The notes below the pieces were generated by a model, which searched no databases, was not told the origin of the DNA, and saw only the letters and a program-made list of their open reading frames with translations. Below, one piece after another: positions 27,101-37,397 of a stretch of 64,000 nucleotides of DNA. A program made the position numbers and the translations under genes. Positions within the stretch are counted from its first letter, which is position 1. Every line of letters starts with the position of its first letter. The DNA is taken from NCBI GenBank assembly GCA_016859345.1, contig CM029134.1, positions 10,775,560 to 10,839,559 on the forward strand, written 5' to 3'. The DNA is from Istiophorus platypterus. Lineage: Eukaryota; Chordata; Actinopteri; Istiophoriformes; Istiophoridae.

Positions 27101-29644
27101 TTTCAGTCTTTGGACTTTTTCTTTAATCTTTTATTTTTCGTGAGAAATTGGATAATTTGAACATTTATTGAAATGAAACTATGATTTATGTAATTAATTA
27201 TTTTATACACAATCGTTACATAATGGCGCTTTATACAACTGTCATAAAACAGAGAGAACATTGGGCCCTGAATTCTTGGAATACAGAGAGGAGAATATTT
27301 ATTGTTTAATAAATGAGTCCTTTTAGCTATAAAACCTCAGCTGGTGATAAAGGACAAAAATCATGTTAAACATAAAAAACAATTACACATCACTGCATAA
27401 TAGAGATAAGCTAACAGTAGTTTATTCTACATTTAAAATGTTAAGTTCCTTTTGCTGTGTGTGTATGTGTGTGTAGGGGCACAGTGGGCATTAAATTCAT
27501 TAGGGTGTGTCTACTGCAGACTTTGATCCAGAGGATTTCCCCCCCTTAACACAGGATGACACAAGCTCAACGAAGAGAAGCTTCTACAGTCGTGAAATCA
27601 CAAGAATTAAAAATCACTTCAACTGCTCAGCAATAAAACCCACTGAACCCAGGATTAATATGTCACCATATCATTCCTTGGAGTTTCACAACATTTTACC
27701 TTTGTCAAACATGAACAAGCCCTTTCTTCATTAATACTAAACACCTGTAAGCTGTTGCAGAACTGCATGAATCATACTACAAATGAATTATGTACCTGCT
27801 GCGCAGGCAGATAAACAGTGGGCCACAGTAACAGCCTTCTGTCATACAAACATCTGTAGACTGTGACTCTGCCTGTTTCTAGGGCACTGCTGAAAAAACA
27901 AAAGCAGCTAAACTCTGCTTGTCCTCTCTCCTTTCTCCACATGCACAGACAGAAAGTCACTCCATTACCAAACTTGGTAAATATGCAGATTAGAGGGGGA
28001 TTTAGTACATCCCTCTGCAGCAGAAATCTCTTTTGCCCTTTTCCGATGATGGGATCATTCTTCTCCAGTTTGTGCCTCTTATGTATAACTCATAATACAT
28101 CCACCAAGTCACAAAGCCATTCCTCCTTTTTTGGAAAAATAAATACCCGGCCAACTGTCATTCAACAGCATCTAGTGCTTATCTGAAGACATCTGCAGAA
28201 TCTTTAAAGAATCTTTCAATCATCTGGTTGTAAAAATATTCCGTCTGTTGCACGATAAAATTGCATCCATTTCATCCATTTCTAATTCTCTGATTGTATT
28301 TCTTCATCCAGGTATCTGGAACTGACAAATGCCCTTACTTTATTTGTACTATACAAACAATATATTAATGCATTATTTCGTATGAAAATATAAAATATTT
28401 GTAACTTACATCAACTTTACCAATATAAATGATAATGAATTCTAAAATTCTGGTTCACTGTGTACAAATTGTGCCAGGAGATGCCTTTTCTGGTGCCACT
28501 CTTGCTTGGATGAGGAAAAATGCAGGTTAAACATCCGCTTTACTAGAATTTTTTCATCAATATGGTTAAAGGAGTCTTTGAGAAATCTGGAAAAACCTTC
28601 ACAGAAGCAGTAAATTTTGTTAAATGACCTTTGAGGTTTTTCAAGTGCAGAAAATCAAATGCTTGGCTCAGTGGCCTGAATGTAGTGGTTATACATGAGA
28701 GTCACAAAGTGAGACAGACTTTTTTCAGCCTCTGAAGAGGGACATACCAGAAAAAGTTGGAGAACCACTGGGTTACTCTAAAGCTACAGTGGATACAATT
28801 TTTTGTGCTGTTTAAATCAATCTTCCTTGTTATGCAACATTTAAACACCATATGAGAGAGATTAAACATCGGAGCCTGGGTCATGAACCTTTTCCTGGGA
28901 TTAAAACTGGGATTATAGATGTTGCATCATAGAATATTCATTAATTGAAATAAAGTCTAAAATTGATTATTTAATTTCAGCAACATCAAAAACAATACTA
29001 GCGATATCCAAAGCATGATTGAAGAGGCATCTATCTCTACATAGTTCCTCTTCAAGAGTATTTATGTCAAACTGAACAGATAACAACAAACTGAGGAAAC
29101 TGGTAGAATTTCCCTCCTTGAATGGTACAGGATATTGGCAAAAAACATCCTCTGCAGAAAGCAGAACTCTCCTCCAGCCAGGGAAGCTTCCAGAGAACAC
29201 AGCTCGCTCTCTGATCAGTTACTGTAAATGGAGCATGTGCTCCAAACAGGGCATAAATCATGTTATTGCTCATTTAGCCGGGGCTAGGAACAGCCTTCTG
29301 AATGGCTGGCAGACAGACAGGGTGGGGTCATAGATGCTGAGGGAGGCTCAGGGGTCGTTACAAGATCCCGCCTGACTGCGGCCGGTCTGCAGGTTCAGCC
29401 CTGGGCTTCTGCTGCTCCCGACCAGCTGAACGCCAGCATCATATGTATATACAATATACAGAGCACAAAAACACAGACAGAAAGGACCAGTGTCATCACA
29501 TTCACATATGCCTCTCTGGCCTCCTGCCTCAGAGTCCTGGGGTGGATGGACAGATGACACACTGCTCTTGTGTTCCAGTTTCTTGTTCCTTCATCCAAGC
29601 TCTATCACTGGCTATCCACACGCACATATGTATGCGTGTATGCA

Positions 29645-29710
<66 letters not shown>

Positions 29711-32700
29711 CACACAAATGCAAAAATGGGAACCAAACCAGTGACCATCCAACTGTAAGGAAGCCTCTCTGGTGGATATATGCATGTCAGGCAGTTGACC
29801 ACCAAAACATTTTATGCATCACCTTCTCAAAGCAGGTAATATCCCGTGTAATACAAGTGTAATATTTCATTTTTTAAAAAAGTCTGAGTGGACACTGACT
29901 GAGCAAAAAACCAACAGGGCAGGGAAATACAGTCCTTAGATTGATTCCGCCTGTTAACAAAACAAAACGGACAAAACGGGCCAGGCCAACCCCTTCAGTG
30001 ACAAATTTGTTTATTCCTTCCTAATGAGTCTTTCCATTTGTGTATTTGGCTTCTCCTTTCCGCAATTTAGCACAAATGAAAGCACAAGAGAGGTTTTCCC
30101 TGCGCAGGGTGCTGATGGCCGGTGATAAAAGTGAGATGTCTGCTCAGCTGGTGTTGGATGAGAGCCAGCCCAGGCCAGGACACTACCCTCTCTGTTCTCC
30201 CCATCAATGCCACGGTGCAGCTCCCAGCACAATCTCAAGCCCACACAGAGGAACAAATCCTCCCAAATAAAAAAAAATAAAAATAAAAAAATCAAACATT
30301 AGACACATTGTATGTGACAATTGAATGACGAACTACACAAAAAATGCACAAGAATTGGCCTACACGAGAGGATTTGCTTCTGAAAATCAGATTACAACGA
30401 TGCAGTGTCATGCATCTCTTGTGTATACAGTAGATTGTGATACAGTTTTTAATAAACATTAAGCCTTTTCTCAACTGTGCTTTTTAATAAATTACGGCCA
30501 TTTTATGGTGTTTTGGAACAGTGACAATATTATATATCACATTAAGTACAGCTATAAAAGGTATTTGGTAAAAACCACAGTATTGGACAATGATAATTTT
30601 GACCTGTTGATGATGCTAGATGAAAAGTGAAGTGATCACTAAAGTTATTACAATTAATCCTGACTGGGGCATGAACATGTCTAACCAAATTTCATAGCAA
30701 TCCATCTAATACTTGCTAGGATACTTATTTCTTGGCTGACCAACAGACCAATTTTGCCATCCACAGAGCTACATTCCCTGCTTTCACTTCTCTAACGTGT
30801 AGACCTGCTGCAGGTCTTTGTCACATATGATGGTAAACTTAAAACCTTTGGGTTCACAATTTTATTTATTTTTTTCTTTTACCAAAAAAGATGAGACTTA
30901 GATCTTACTTATAGGAATTTAGTTACAAAAGGGCAGTTTGTGATTGTATTATTGCATATTAACCTGTCAGAGGTTTGAATCAGATGTGTATTAAAATGCT
31001 GTGTAATGGAGAGTTTGAAAATTATCCCCATGTTGTCTGGGGCTAGTCCATGTTAATATTCATCCCCCCATGAGAGATAATTATGTTCCACTGTAATATG
31101 AACAGAGCATGCTAACAGTGCTCCTGCCATTAGTCACCGCAATGCCTCCCCAGGTCTCTGGATGTTCAGTGTTAGCAGTATCGTCTCTCTCTCTCTCTTT
31201 CTGCGCCCTGACTCGGACAACAGCTCCTTGTGTCCAGGCTCAAAGGAAAAGCAGGAGGCCATTAAAGTGCACTACAGCTAGAGATGGGAAGGGCCTGGCA
31301 CAAGTGAAAGCCGCTACTCCTCTTCTCTGCTATGCTCTAAATCTATGTGGCCTGGTAGCTGCATACACGCCCACGATCAAGAGAGGTTACTGTGTTACAG
31401 TGCAAGATTTGTGCCAAATCATCGTGCCTGATTCGCCGGTTAAAAACTGGCGTAAAATGAAAGAAGACTAAATAAAAAGGACAAAGACAGAAAATGGGTG
31501 TGATCTAAATGAGAAGCAGCACTGCTTTATGCTGATTATTCACGGTCATGTTCTTCATTTTAAAAACAATCCTCCATAGAGCCTCGACTGACAGGATTTG
31601 GGTTCACATTGCTGCACCCGAGCCAGTCGGCAGCGTCTGCGGTGCTAATGAGTCCACTGGGTTGTGCAAGTAGTGGATCGAGACAGAACTGCTGAGGCAA
31701 CAAAAAAGGCAGGTTGCCTTTCTTATACCCAAGGCAAAGCTCGACAGCCAGGGTGATTAAATATTAAACACCTATCTATGTGGTCAATCATAAACATTTT
31801 CTCTGTCAGGACCTAAATTTTGAGGCAACAAAAACATGGAATCACAGTGTGTTTGAGAAGTTATCAAAACAGAAAATCTTGGTTTCTACAAGTAAAGGCT
31901 ATAAAGGTCATTACAGCTGAGAAAAGAAAACACTGAACCGAAGAATTACATCGCCTTTAAGTACATTTTACCAGCTTATGAACATCCAATACTCCTTTAA
32001 AATTATTTTAAACACAGAGGGGATAGGCTAAATATATCACAACAAAAATGGACGAGAGAAGTCTAAAAATAATTAACTGATTGACAGAAAATTACTCAGC
32101 AACTATTTTGGTATATGATTGAGGATTTCAGTCTTTCTTTTTTAAAGGCAAAGATAACAAATATTTTCTGTTTCAAGCTTCTCAAATGTGATGATTTTAC
32201 AGTTCTCTCTTAAATACGATAGTAACCTGCATATATTTGGGCTTTGGATCCTCAGTTGGATAAAGAAGCAGTTTCAAAGCACCAGCTTGCATTCATTACA
32301 TTGGGCATTTTTCCCACCACTTGCTGACATTTAATTGACGAGACAATTAACTGACAAAATGATCAGCTGATCAGTTGATGGTGAAAATGTCCATTAGTTG
32401 CAGTACTACACTGGAAAAAAACACCTTAGGGCTGCAACTGTTATTTTTATTATCATGTACTCTACAGTTTCTTGATTAGTCAACTAATCGATTGTTTGTT
32501 TTTTAAAAAAAAAATTAAAAAACATCAGAAAATGGCGAAGAATAACCAGAAAATATTCACATTCGAGAAAATCTTGAACACGAGAATTGACACTTTTTTT
32601 TTTTTTTTAAACTGACTCAAACAATCGACCTGTTATCCAAAAAAAAAATGGCTTCCGATGAATTTCGACCAAAAGGATTCCTCGACTAACCACTGCAGCT

Positions 32701-32990
32701 CCTAAGTCGGTTATCGCAGTGATGTCGGGTTAGCTCGCGACAGATACGGGAACATCTGGGCGTCGGGAGGTGGGCACGAGCGCCCTAACTCCCTGATTTG
32801 GACACGAGCCGCCGGAAATGACTTACTCGAAAGCGAAGAAGAGCGAGCAGGTCCCGACGATGAGGAAGAGGGTCAGGTAGAAGACCCCCTTCTGCCGGGC
32901 CATCATCACCCGCCCGTCGCAGCAGAAAGTGTTCTTGCCCGGGAGCTTCTCCCATTTTCGCACCTTTCGCGTTATCATCACCGCCGACAT
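9668..32990 (-). CDS. zdhhc9: palmitoyltransferase ZDHHC9 (DHHC family S-acyltransferase)
   Basis: Nine coding exons join in phase to 390 aa: 32990-32827, 24171-24011, 18883-18725, 16912-16775, 16270-16222, 15808-15706, 12303-12200, 11847-11736, 9850-9668. The start (MSAVMITRKVRKWEKLPG) matches the family N-terminus. Visible parts: TM1 about 36-54 (GVFYLTLFLIVGTCSLFFAF), TM2 about 61-82, Cys-rich DHHC domain about 133-183 with DHHCPWVGNC and catalytic Cys168, TM3 (YFYLFTLSLSLLTIYIFTF), TM4 (VLVCFFTLWSVVGLTGF), and the conserved NPYSHKNIIKNCCEVLCGP segment. The tail is Ser/Pro-rich with a run of seven Ser and ends DKTH. Human ZDHHC9 is 364 aa. Family knowledge: with GOLGA7 it palmitoylates H- and N-Ras at Golgi/ER membranes. 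The fifth intron (16221-15809) has AT-AC ends. The gene is convergent with sash3 and head to head with trmt12. Confidence 0.95.
10030..10150. repeat. dispersed teleost repeat (acttaagtac family)
   Basis: Contains gtggtagaaagtaactaagt and gtacttaagtacaattttga, then a cttgtac-type pyrimidine stretch. Closely related sequence recurs at about 63440-63590, and a shorter one at about 43498-43620. It lies in zdhhc9 intron 8. Probably a short non-autonomous element; family name not assigned. Confidence 0.65.
10530..10770 (+). mobile_element. LINE reverse-transcriptase C-terminal relic
   Basis: With small frame changes the plus strand reads MDFKILLLVYETLN, then APQYITELP and RPTRTLRSS. This pattern is typical of the region after the RT domain in fish L2/CR1-like LINEs. 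It is a short, broken 3' fragment with no intact ORF, inside zdhhc9 intron 8 and antisense to the gene. Confidence 0.65.
12304..15705 (-). other. zdhhc9: zdhhc9 intron 6
   Basis: A 3.4-kb intron between the exon ending NQTTNED and the exon starting IKGSW. It holds a C-rich tract near 13428-13452, the GT microsatellite at 14916-14973, and a long repeat-poor stretch (about 13690-14350) in which I recognise no element. No nested gene is evident. Confidence 0.7.
14916..14973. repeat. (GT)n microsatellite
   Basis: About 58 bases of GT with a single TCT interruption near 14948, in zdhhc9 intron 6. Confidence 0.95.
15809..16221 (-). other. zdhhc9: candidate U12-type AT-AC intron of zdhhc9
   Basis: Read on the minus strand, the exon ends CCTGGAAC and the intron begins ATATCCTTTTCC. 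It ends TTCTCTTAACTTGAGTTCAC before TGTGCTGGAG. Joining there restores KETPGTVLEVL in frame, and no GT-AG choice does so at the 5' side. ATATCCTTT is the known U12 5' splice-site consensus. TCTCTTAAC fits the U12 branch site, with its adenosine about 11 bases from the terminal AC. Length is 413 bases. Flanking introns are ordinary GT-AG. Confidence 0.88.
17330..17600. repeat. dispersed teleost repeat in zdhhc9 intron 3
   Basis: The stretch atctcaaccactattgaatg ... ttgccatgatatttggagac ... ctcaggatgaattgtaataa resembles a repeat often seen in teleost introns. No ORF; class not assigned. Confidence 0.5.
18051..18143. repeat. long pure (TG)n microsatellite
   Basis: About 93 bases of uninterrupted TG in zdhhc9 intron 3, about 580 bases from exon 3 on the 3' side of that exon. 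Alternating purine-pyrimidine DNA of this length can adopt Z-form. ORFs across it are artefacts. Confidence 0.97.
18884..24010 (-). other. zdhhc9: zdhhc9 intron 2
   Basis: A 5.1-kb intron. Around 20700-20935 there is a SINE-like block; elsewhere it is AT-rich with no exon or gene that I recognise. A G/C-richer, repeat-poor stretch near 22090-22500 stands out but has no coding pattern. Confidence 0.7.
20700..20935. repeat. SINE-like dispersed repeat
   Basis: Begins with a T-run. It then reads tttattggattgggacagtg and gcaggaaatggtccagccag, then gagctgagccagggaccc and a ccacacggctatcagc-like end. The arrangement resembles a fish short repeat with a tRNA-like promoter part. No intact box A/B pair could be confirmed by eye. 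Confidence 0.4.
24405..24720. repeat. hAT-like non-autonomous repeat
   Basis: Begins agagctgcaatggtaggtcg and ends near agtctgatt/agttgataataaaag-type sequence. The gctgcaa start followed by cgattagtca pattern is shared with the block at 32420-32705. Class inferred from the recurring start. Confidence 0.45.
26725..27060. repeat. dispersed teleost repeat (cagtgatggaaaagtactca family)
   Basis: Starts gatggaaaagtactcagatc and continues ttacttaagtaaaagtatc, then ctactaaagtgaaagtgcat. It runs on through a block ending near gtggagctactgtgaactac. This is a familiar teleost intronic repeat (from memory). No coding potential. Confidence 0.6.
29646..29708. repeat. (AC)n microsatellite
   Basis: About 63 bases of AC repeat in zdhhc9 intron 1. 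Overlapping poly-His-Thr and poly-Cys-Val frames are artefacts. Confidence 0.96.
32060..32410. repeat. decayed repeat with inverted attaactgattgac / ctgatcagttgat ends
   Basis: Left and right portions share the theme of taactgatt ... agttgat with gcaacta and ttgcagtacta motifs at the ends, like the neighbouring hAT-like block. No ORF. Boundaries approximate. Confidence 0.35.
32420..32705. mobile_element. hAT-like MITE next to zdhhc9 exon 1
   Basis: The left end reads ttagggctgcaactg and the right end reads cactgcagctcctaag, imperfect inverted repeats of about 14 bases. Internal sequence includes gattagtcaactaatcgatt and a run of T. It ends about 120 bases from the donor of the first coding exon. 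hAT assignment is by terminal sequence only. Confidence 0.5.
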
Positions 32991-34229
32991 GGTGTCCTGT
33001 CCTCGGATCGGTCCTTTCCCCTCGGGTCGGTGTCAGGTGTTACACTGTAAAGCGATTCAGACAATGAGCGGATGGGGCTGGATGAGGAGCTTTTGCTCAT
33101 ATGTCCTTATAAAATGCTGTTCAGTCAGTGTCGGACACGGTCCTCTGGCCGGGGAAAAAAAAAAAAATAAAACCACAACAAAAAAACGACTTACTCAGGA
33201 ATATTAAAGATTTCTGTACATGGCGACCACCGTGGAGCATTTTCTCTTCCTTAAAAACTGTCGCAATCACATCATCAGTGTTTTCCGATCCATATTATTT
33301 CCAGTTTCCCCGTCGTTTACTGCGGCATGTCATCCCCACACCGAGGCTCCCACGCTGCTCAGACAAACAATCTCTCTCCCCCCTTCACTGTCAGCTCAGC
33401 GTCGGGGAAAAGAAAAGAAAAATTATGGAAAATTCATCCAAAAGCTTGCGGCAGATGTTCCCCCACCAGAAGCCTGAAAATCCAGCTGCGGCTGTTGCAT
33501 CAGGGGAGCGGACCTTGGCCGGTTGACATTCATATCATCTCGATAAATCATAAGTGATCGAACAGGCGAGCTGCTCCGCCGATATGGCCGCTTGACATGG
33601 ACATTATGCCTTCATTATTTCAAACCAAAAAAAAAACAAAAATGGAAAAAGAAAAACTTCTAAAATAGAGAAATAATCACAGCCGGTGTGGGCGCAGACG
33701 TAAAGCTGTGTGATGTGCCTTTTTTATCCCGCAGGATGCCAGTACTCGGTTTTAGTCAATGGCAGCAGGAAACACGCCTAGATTGAAATGTCTAATCTTA
33801 AAGGGGCAGGACAGGTAAAAGAGAAAAGGGAACAAAGGACACAGATAAAGGTCCTGTTTAGAGCATATTAATATGCTACGTTGCTCGCCTGCGGTATCAC
33901 CCAGGGGCAGGGAAGGTGAGGAAGAGTATTAATGAAGTTAATTGGTAATAGACGCCAGATGCATTAATCCCTGGAGGGCTGCTCCCTGTGCGGTTCGAAG
34001 GCTCCAGAGAGCAGAGGTGAACGCTGCAGAGGCCCTTCAGAGAAAAAACACTTTTTACTAAAAAAAATCAGATATGTTTACTTTTAGTGTCTTTGTCCTA
34101 TATCATTTTTCCCCTTAATTTTATGCACAACATTTTTTGTGCATCACAACAATTAAAGTTTATCACATTTGCATCCAAATCCAGCACTCTATTACATCTG
34201 TGTTCTTTTTTTTGTATATGTGAAGAGGT

Positions 34230-35440
34230 GAGAAATTAAAGGAAAAACTTGAATAAATGAGTAGAGAAATATGACGCATGCAGGTGTTTCTACTCAGGTG
34301 CACTGTGTGGTACAAAATAAGCAGTCAACATCCCACCATGCTTTGTGGCCTGTATACAAATTTTGAATAGACCCAGTTGGTTCCGATTTTGAATCAAGAT
34401 GGCGAGAGGAAAGATCGAAGTGACTTTGAGAGAGGGTTCATTGTTGGGGCAAGGGTGGCAGGAGTTTCAGTCACAAAGGCTATTCAAATGACTGGTGTTT
34501 CAAAAGGAACTATGAATAAAGTGACATCTGCATTTAGATTTATGGGAAAGACGTCAGTAAACAGTGCTGGAAACTGTGGTCAACAGTGCAGATTTGATGA
34601 TTATGATACTCAAGCATTAGCGTTTTATGTATGGAAAAATAGAAAAGCAGCTCTTCCTCAGGTGACTGACAATGTCAATGCAAGGCTTCATCAATCTGCA
34701 TTAGTAGGAAGAGTCCACAATTACATAGAGAGGGATATTATAGCAGTTTTGCAGTGCATTAACCCCTCACTACTAAGATCAGAGTTCAAAACCATAGGAA
34801 AAAAGTCATATGTTCACCTGAGTCATCCTTCACCATATTCTCCACAAAAGGTCAAGTGTATGTGTGGCATACACCAAGAGAATAGCACAGGCCTGAATGC
34901 TCGACCCAGACAGCGAGGGCATCTGGTTTTGCTGGCATGGCTTGGTCCCAGTTGTCCCCTTAGAGGGAGGGGTCACTGCAAATCAATACAAAGATGTTCT
35001 TAGTGATCCCCTTTATCCTATGATGAAACATTTCTATCCTGATGGGAGTGGTCTCTTCCAGAAAGACAATGTCACCAATCAATAGGACCCGAGGAGTCAC
35101 TTGAACGGGTGGATGAGTGTGAAAGTCATGTGAATCATATGCTATGGCCTTCAGAGTCACTAGATCTCAACCCAATCAAACACCTATGGGAGAGTTTGAA
35201 CCGATGTGTTAGACGGCGCTCTCCGCCATCCATCATAAATACACCGAATGAGGGAATAGCTTTTGAAATAAAGGGTTTCCATCCCTCCATTATAGTCCTG
35301 AGACTCGCAGAATCAATGCTAAGGAGCACTGTAGCTTGTGGTGGCCCAACACCTTACTAAGAAGCAAACAGGGCCAGCCTGGCAACATCACAGCAGATCT
35401 AGGCACCGAGGAGCAACACAAGGGAGTGGCCCCTCCAATT
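34230..35440 (+). pseudogene. Tc1-like transposon relic with broken transposase
   Basis: Three frame-shifted ORF pieces (34377-35003, 34897-35085, 35109-35360) together read as a Tc1-type transposase. The first has the helix-turn-helix start (DRSDFERGFIVGARVAGVSV, then GVSKGTM). A middle piece has GLVPVVPLEGGVTANQYKDV, then PDGSGLFQKDN. The last has ESLDLNPIKHLWESL and ends near GGPTPY. Frameshifts and internal loss of the central catalytic part make it non-functional. It sits between zdhhc9 coding exon 1 and the probable zdhhc9 leader exon. Confidence 0.88.
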
Positions 35441-36887
35441 TTTTTTAGTTTTTTGTCTTTTTTTAATACAAATTACATTTTATTTTTAATGTCAGTGCCT
35501 TTTGTGGTTTGAGCAGATGCATTACTGTGATGGTTCAATATTGGCTCAGCTCAGACATACAGCCATTATAGCCTCCTTGTTGCTACACAGAGAAGTAATG
35601 ATGGCATTGTATCAGGCGCACAGGGGAGGGCTGGACCATGAACGACCCAGAGAGAGTGAACCAAACACCCTATAATCTCAATTTTCCCTGAAGTTACACA
35701 GTTACTGTAGGTCCTCATCAGTCAGAAAAACCTGCTGCTTTATATCTATTCCAGAGGAGAACGTTATCAATACATGACCCGTCAGATGTTGCTTTGAGCA
35801 ACCTACCAATTCACATTCAGATGTACTCATGACTGCAGACGGCTAAAAAGTCAGAATTCAAAGTCTGCTTAACTTTTCATTGCTCAAGGAGAGATGGAGG
35901 TTGTTTGATCTTACATCAAGCAGAAAGCTTCGGTATATGACCGATCTAATGTGTTTGAAAGCAGACAGATAACTTTATCACCAAAGAAGACAATAGTATG
36001 ACATATGAAACACATTATAGCACCATCCCCTACCATACTAACACTGACATACAAACAAATATTTCTGTAGCTCAACAGTCTGTCATTTAAGACGCAGTGT
36101 ATCCTGTGTCCACCTCAAAAGTAGAGTGACAGAAGTTTTTAAATTGTGTCAAAAATATACCCATTATCCTGGAGAACATGTTAACAAGTCTACTACCAAA
36201 AGCTCTGCATTGTTGTTAGACCCCAAAAAATTTCAAATATGACAGGAATTCGCTCTAGAAAAAGTTGGAAGTATTTTATCTAAAGCTCACTGTGTCTGCA
36301 CTGTGAGAATTATTATCATACTGAACTCTGTATTTCAGTCCCACTACATTCTGTACTTCCCTAAATCTGAAACTGGTCTTACACAAAAAAAAAACTTTTA
36401 CACTTGAGTGGGGGTGCTACTCAGCCAGACTTACCCTAATGATGTCATCAGGGGTATTTCAGATCAAGGCTGGAAACTATGCATTTTTCAACCTACGGCC
36501 TGCAATTATAATATAGACGGGGTGTTGTTTTATGGTCAAGAGATTTTTCAGCCAAAAGAGTTTAACAAAAGGAGAAATATGGCCTTTGCAGAACCCGGCA
36601 CTATTTAAATTATACATAGACTCAAGACTAAAAGTCAGGATACGTTGGAATCACATCAGTTTTTACCCTTTCTTTTCTTTTTCTTTTTTTTCCCTGTCTC
36701 TCTGAAGTCTCCCTACGGTATGAAAGAGCAATAACAAATTACCAGAATAACCCTGGACAAACACTTTTCACATAACAGTAGAAAATATTGAAGGATGTAT
36801 ATTTGACACAAGACTCTGTGTCAAAACGTCCTCTCGAACCTCTGCGTGAATTTGTGAGCATCTGTGAAAATCTGTGCAGCCGCTTAC
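35441..36887. other. probable leader intron of zdhhc9, no gene seen
   Basis: AT-rich sequence with short ORFs and a pyrimidine-rich stretch near 36668-36700. No coding exon or named repeat was recognised. Confidence 0.4.
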
Positions 36888-37090
36888 CGCAGAATAAACT
36901 TCCCTGCGGCCACATAATAAGCCTGTGAGCCATTTTAACTCAGTGGTATCACACGTCTGACGATACGGACACGGAGAAACTCGCCCCCGAGTTTTGTCTC
37001 CATCCAACGGCATCGACCGGCAACCGCACCGGTGCCACCGCCACCACCGGTCCGGGTCTTCCCGGCAGTTCAGCCGGAAAACGTCGATCT
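36888..37090 (-). other. zdhhc9: probable untranslated first exon of zdhhc9
   Basis: On the minus strand a CpG-rich stretch ends TTTATTCTGCG and is followed by the strong donor GTAAGC at 36887-36882. A matching acceptor (CGCTTTACAG, with AG at 33046-33045) lies about 55 bases upstream of the zdhhc9 ATG. A spliced leader would therefore join just before the start codon. The 5' end is a guess based on the CpG-rich limit. Confidence 0.5.
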
Positions 37091-37397
37091 CCGGCGAAGA
37101 CGGAGCGCGAATAAAAGCGTAGTAATCGCCTTATTTAAACAAAAAAAAAATTAGAAATCAATTTTTCTTCGGCGCCGAGAAAAGTCCTATTATAATAAAA
37201 CATACAAAACAGTTTGTTTTTACAACAAACCGCTGTATTTTCTTATGTCCGTCCTGTAAAGCGATCCGTGTGGAAACACGTTGTCGGTCGTCGGGGAGCA
37301 GCTACAGGTTACCTGCGGCTAATATAACACCCCTGAACCGCCAACGTAAACACAGTGGGCTCGTTTCGTGTGTGTGTGCGTGTTCGTGTTCGTGTAA
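37091..37397. promoter_or_regulatory. CpG-rich bidirectional promoter region between zdhhc9 and trmt12
   Basis: The gap between the inferred zdhhc9 leader exon and the trmt12 ATG is about 300 bases. Its two edges are rich in CpG (ggagcgcgaataaaagcgta, cggcgccgag, ttgtcggtcgtcgggg), unlike the AT-rich surroundings. No clear TATA box is placed for either gene, as is usual for CpG promoters. Confidence 0.5.

Larger units (their letters stand above)
24172..32826 (-). other. zdhhc9: zdhhc9 intron 1 (between first two coding exons)
   Basis: An 8.65-kb intron that carries most of the window's mixed repeats: hAT-like stretches, an acttaag-type repeat, CA tracts at 25736-25797 and 29646-29708, and GA repeats near 25358-25384. 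Short ORFs such as the one near 27507 show no family resemblance. Confidence 0.75.

Noticed and set aside
27507..27734. 75-codon ORF starting MSTADFDPEDFPPLTQ
   Set aside because: Looks protein-like at its start but has no relatives I recognise, no splice context, and lies within zdhhc9 intron 1.
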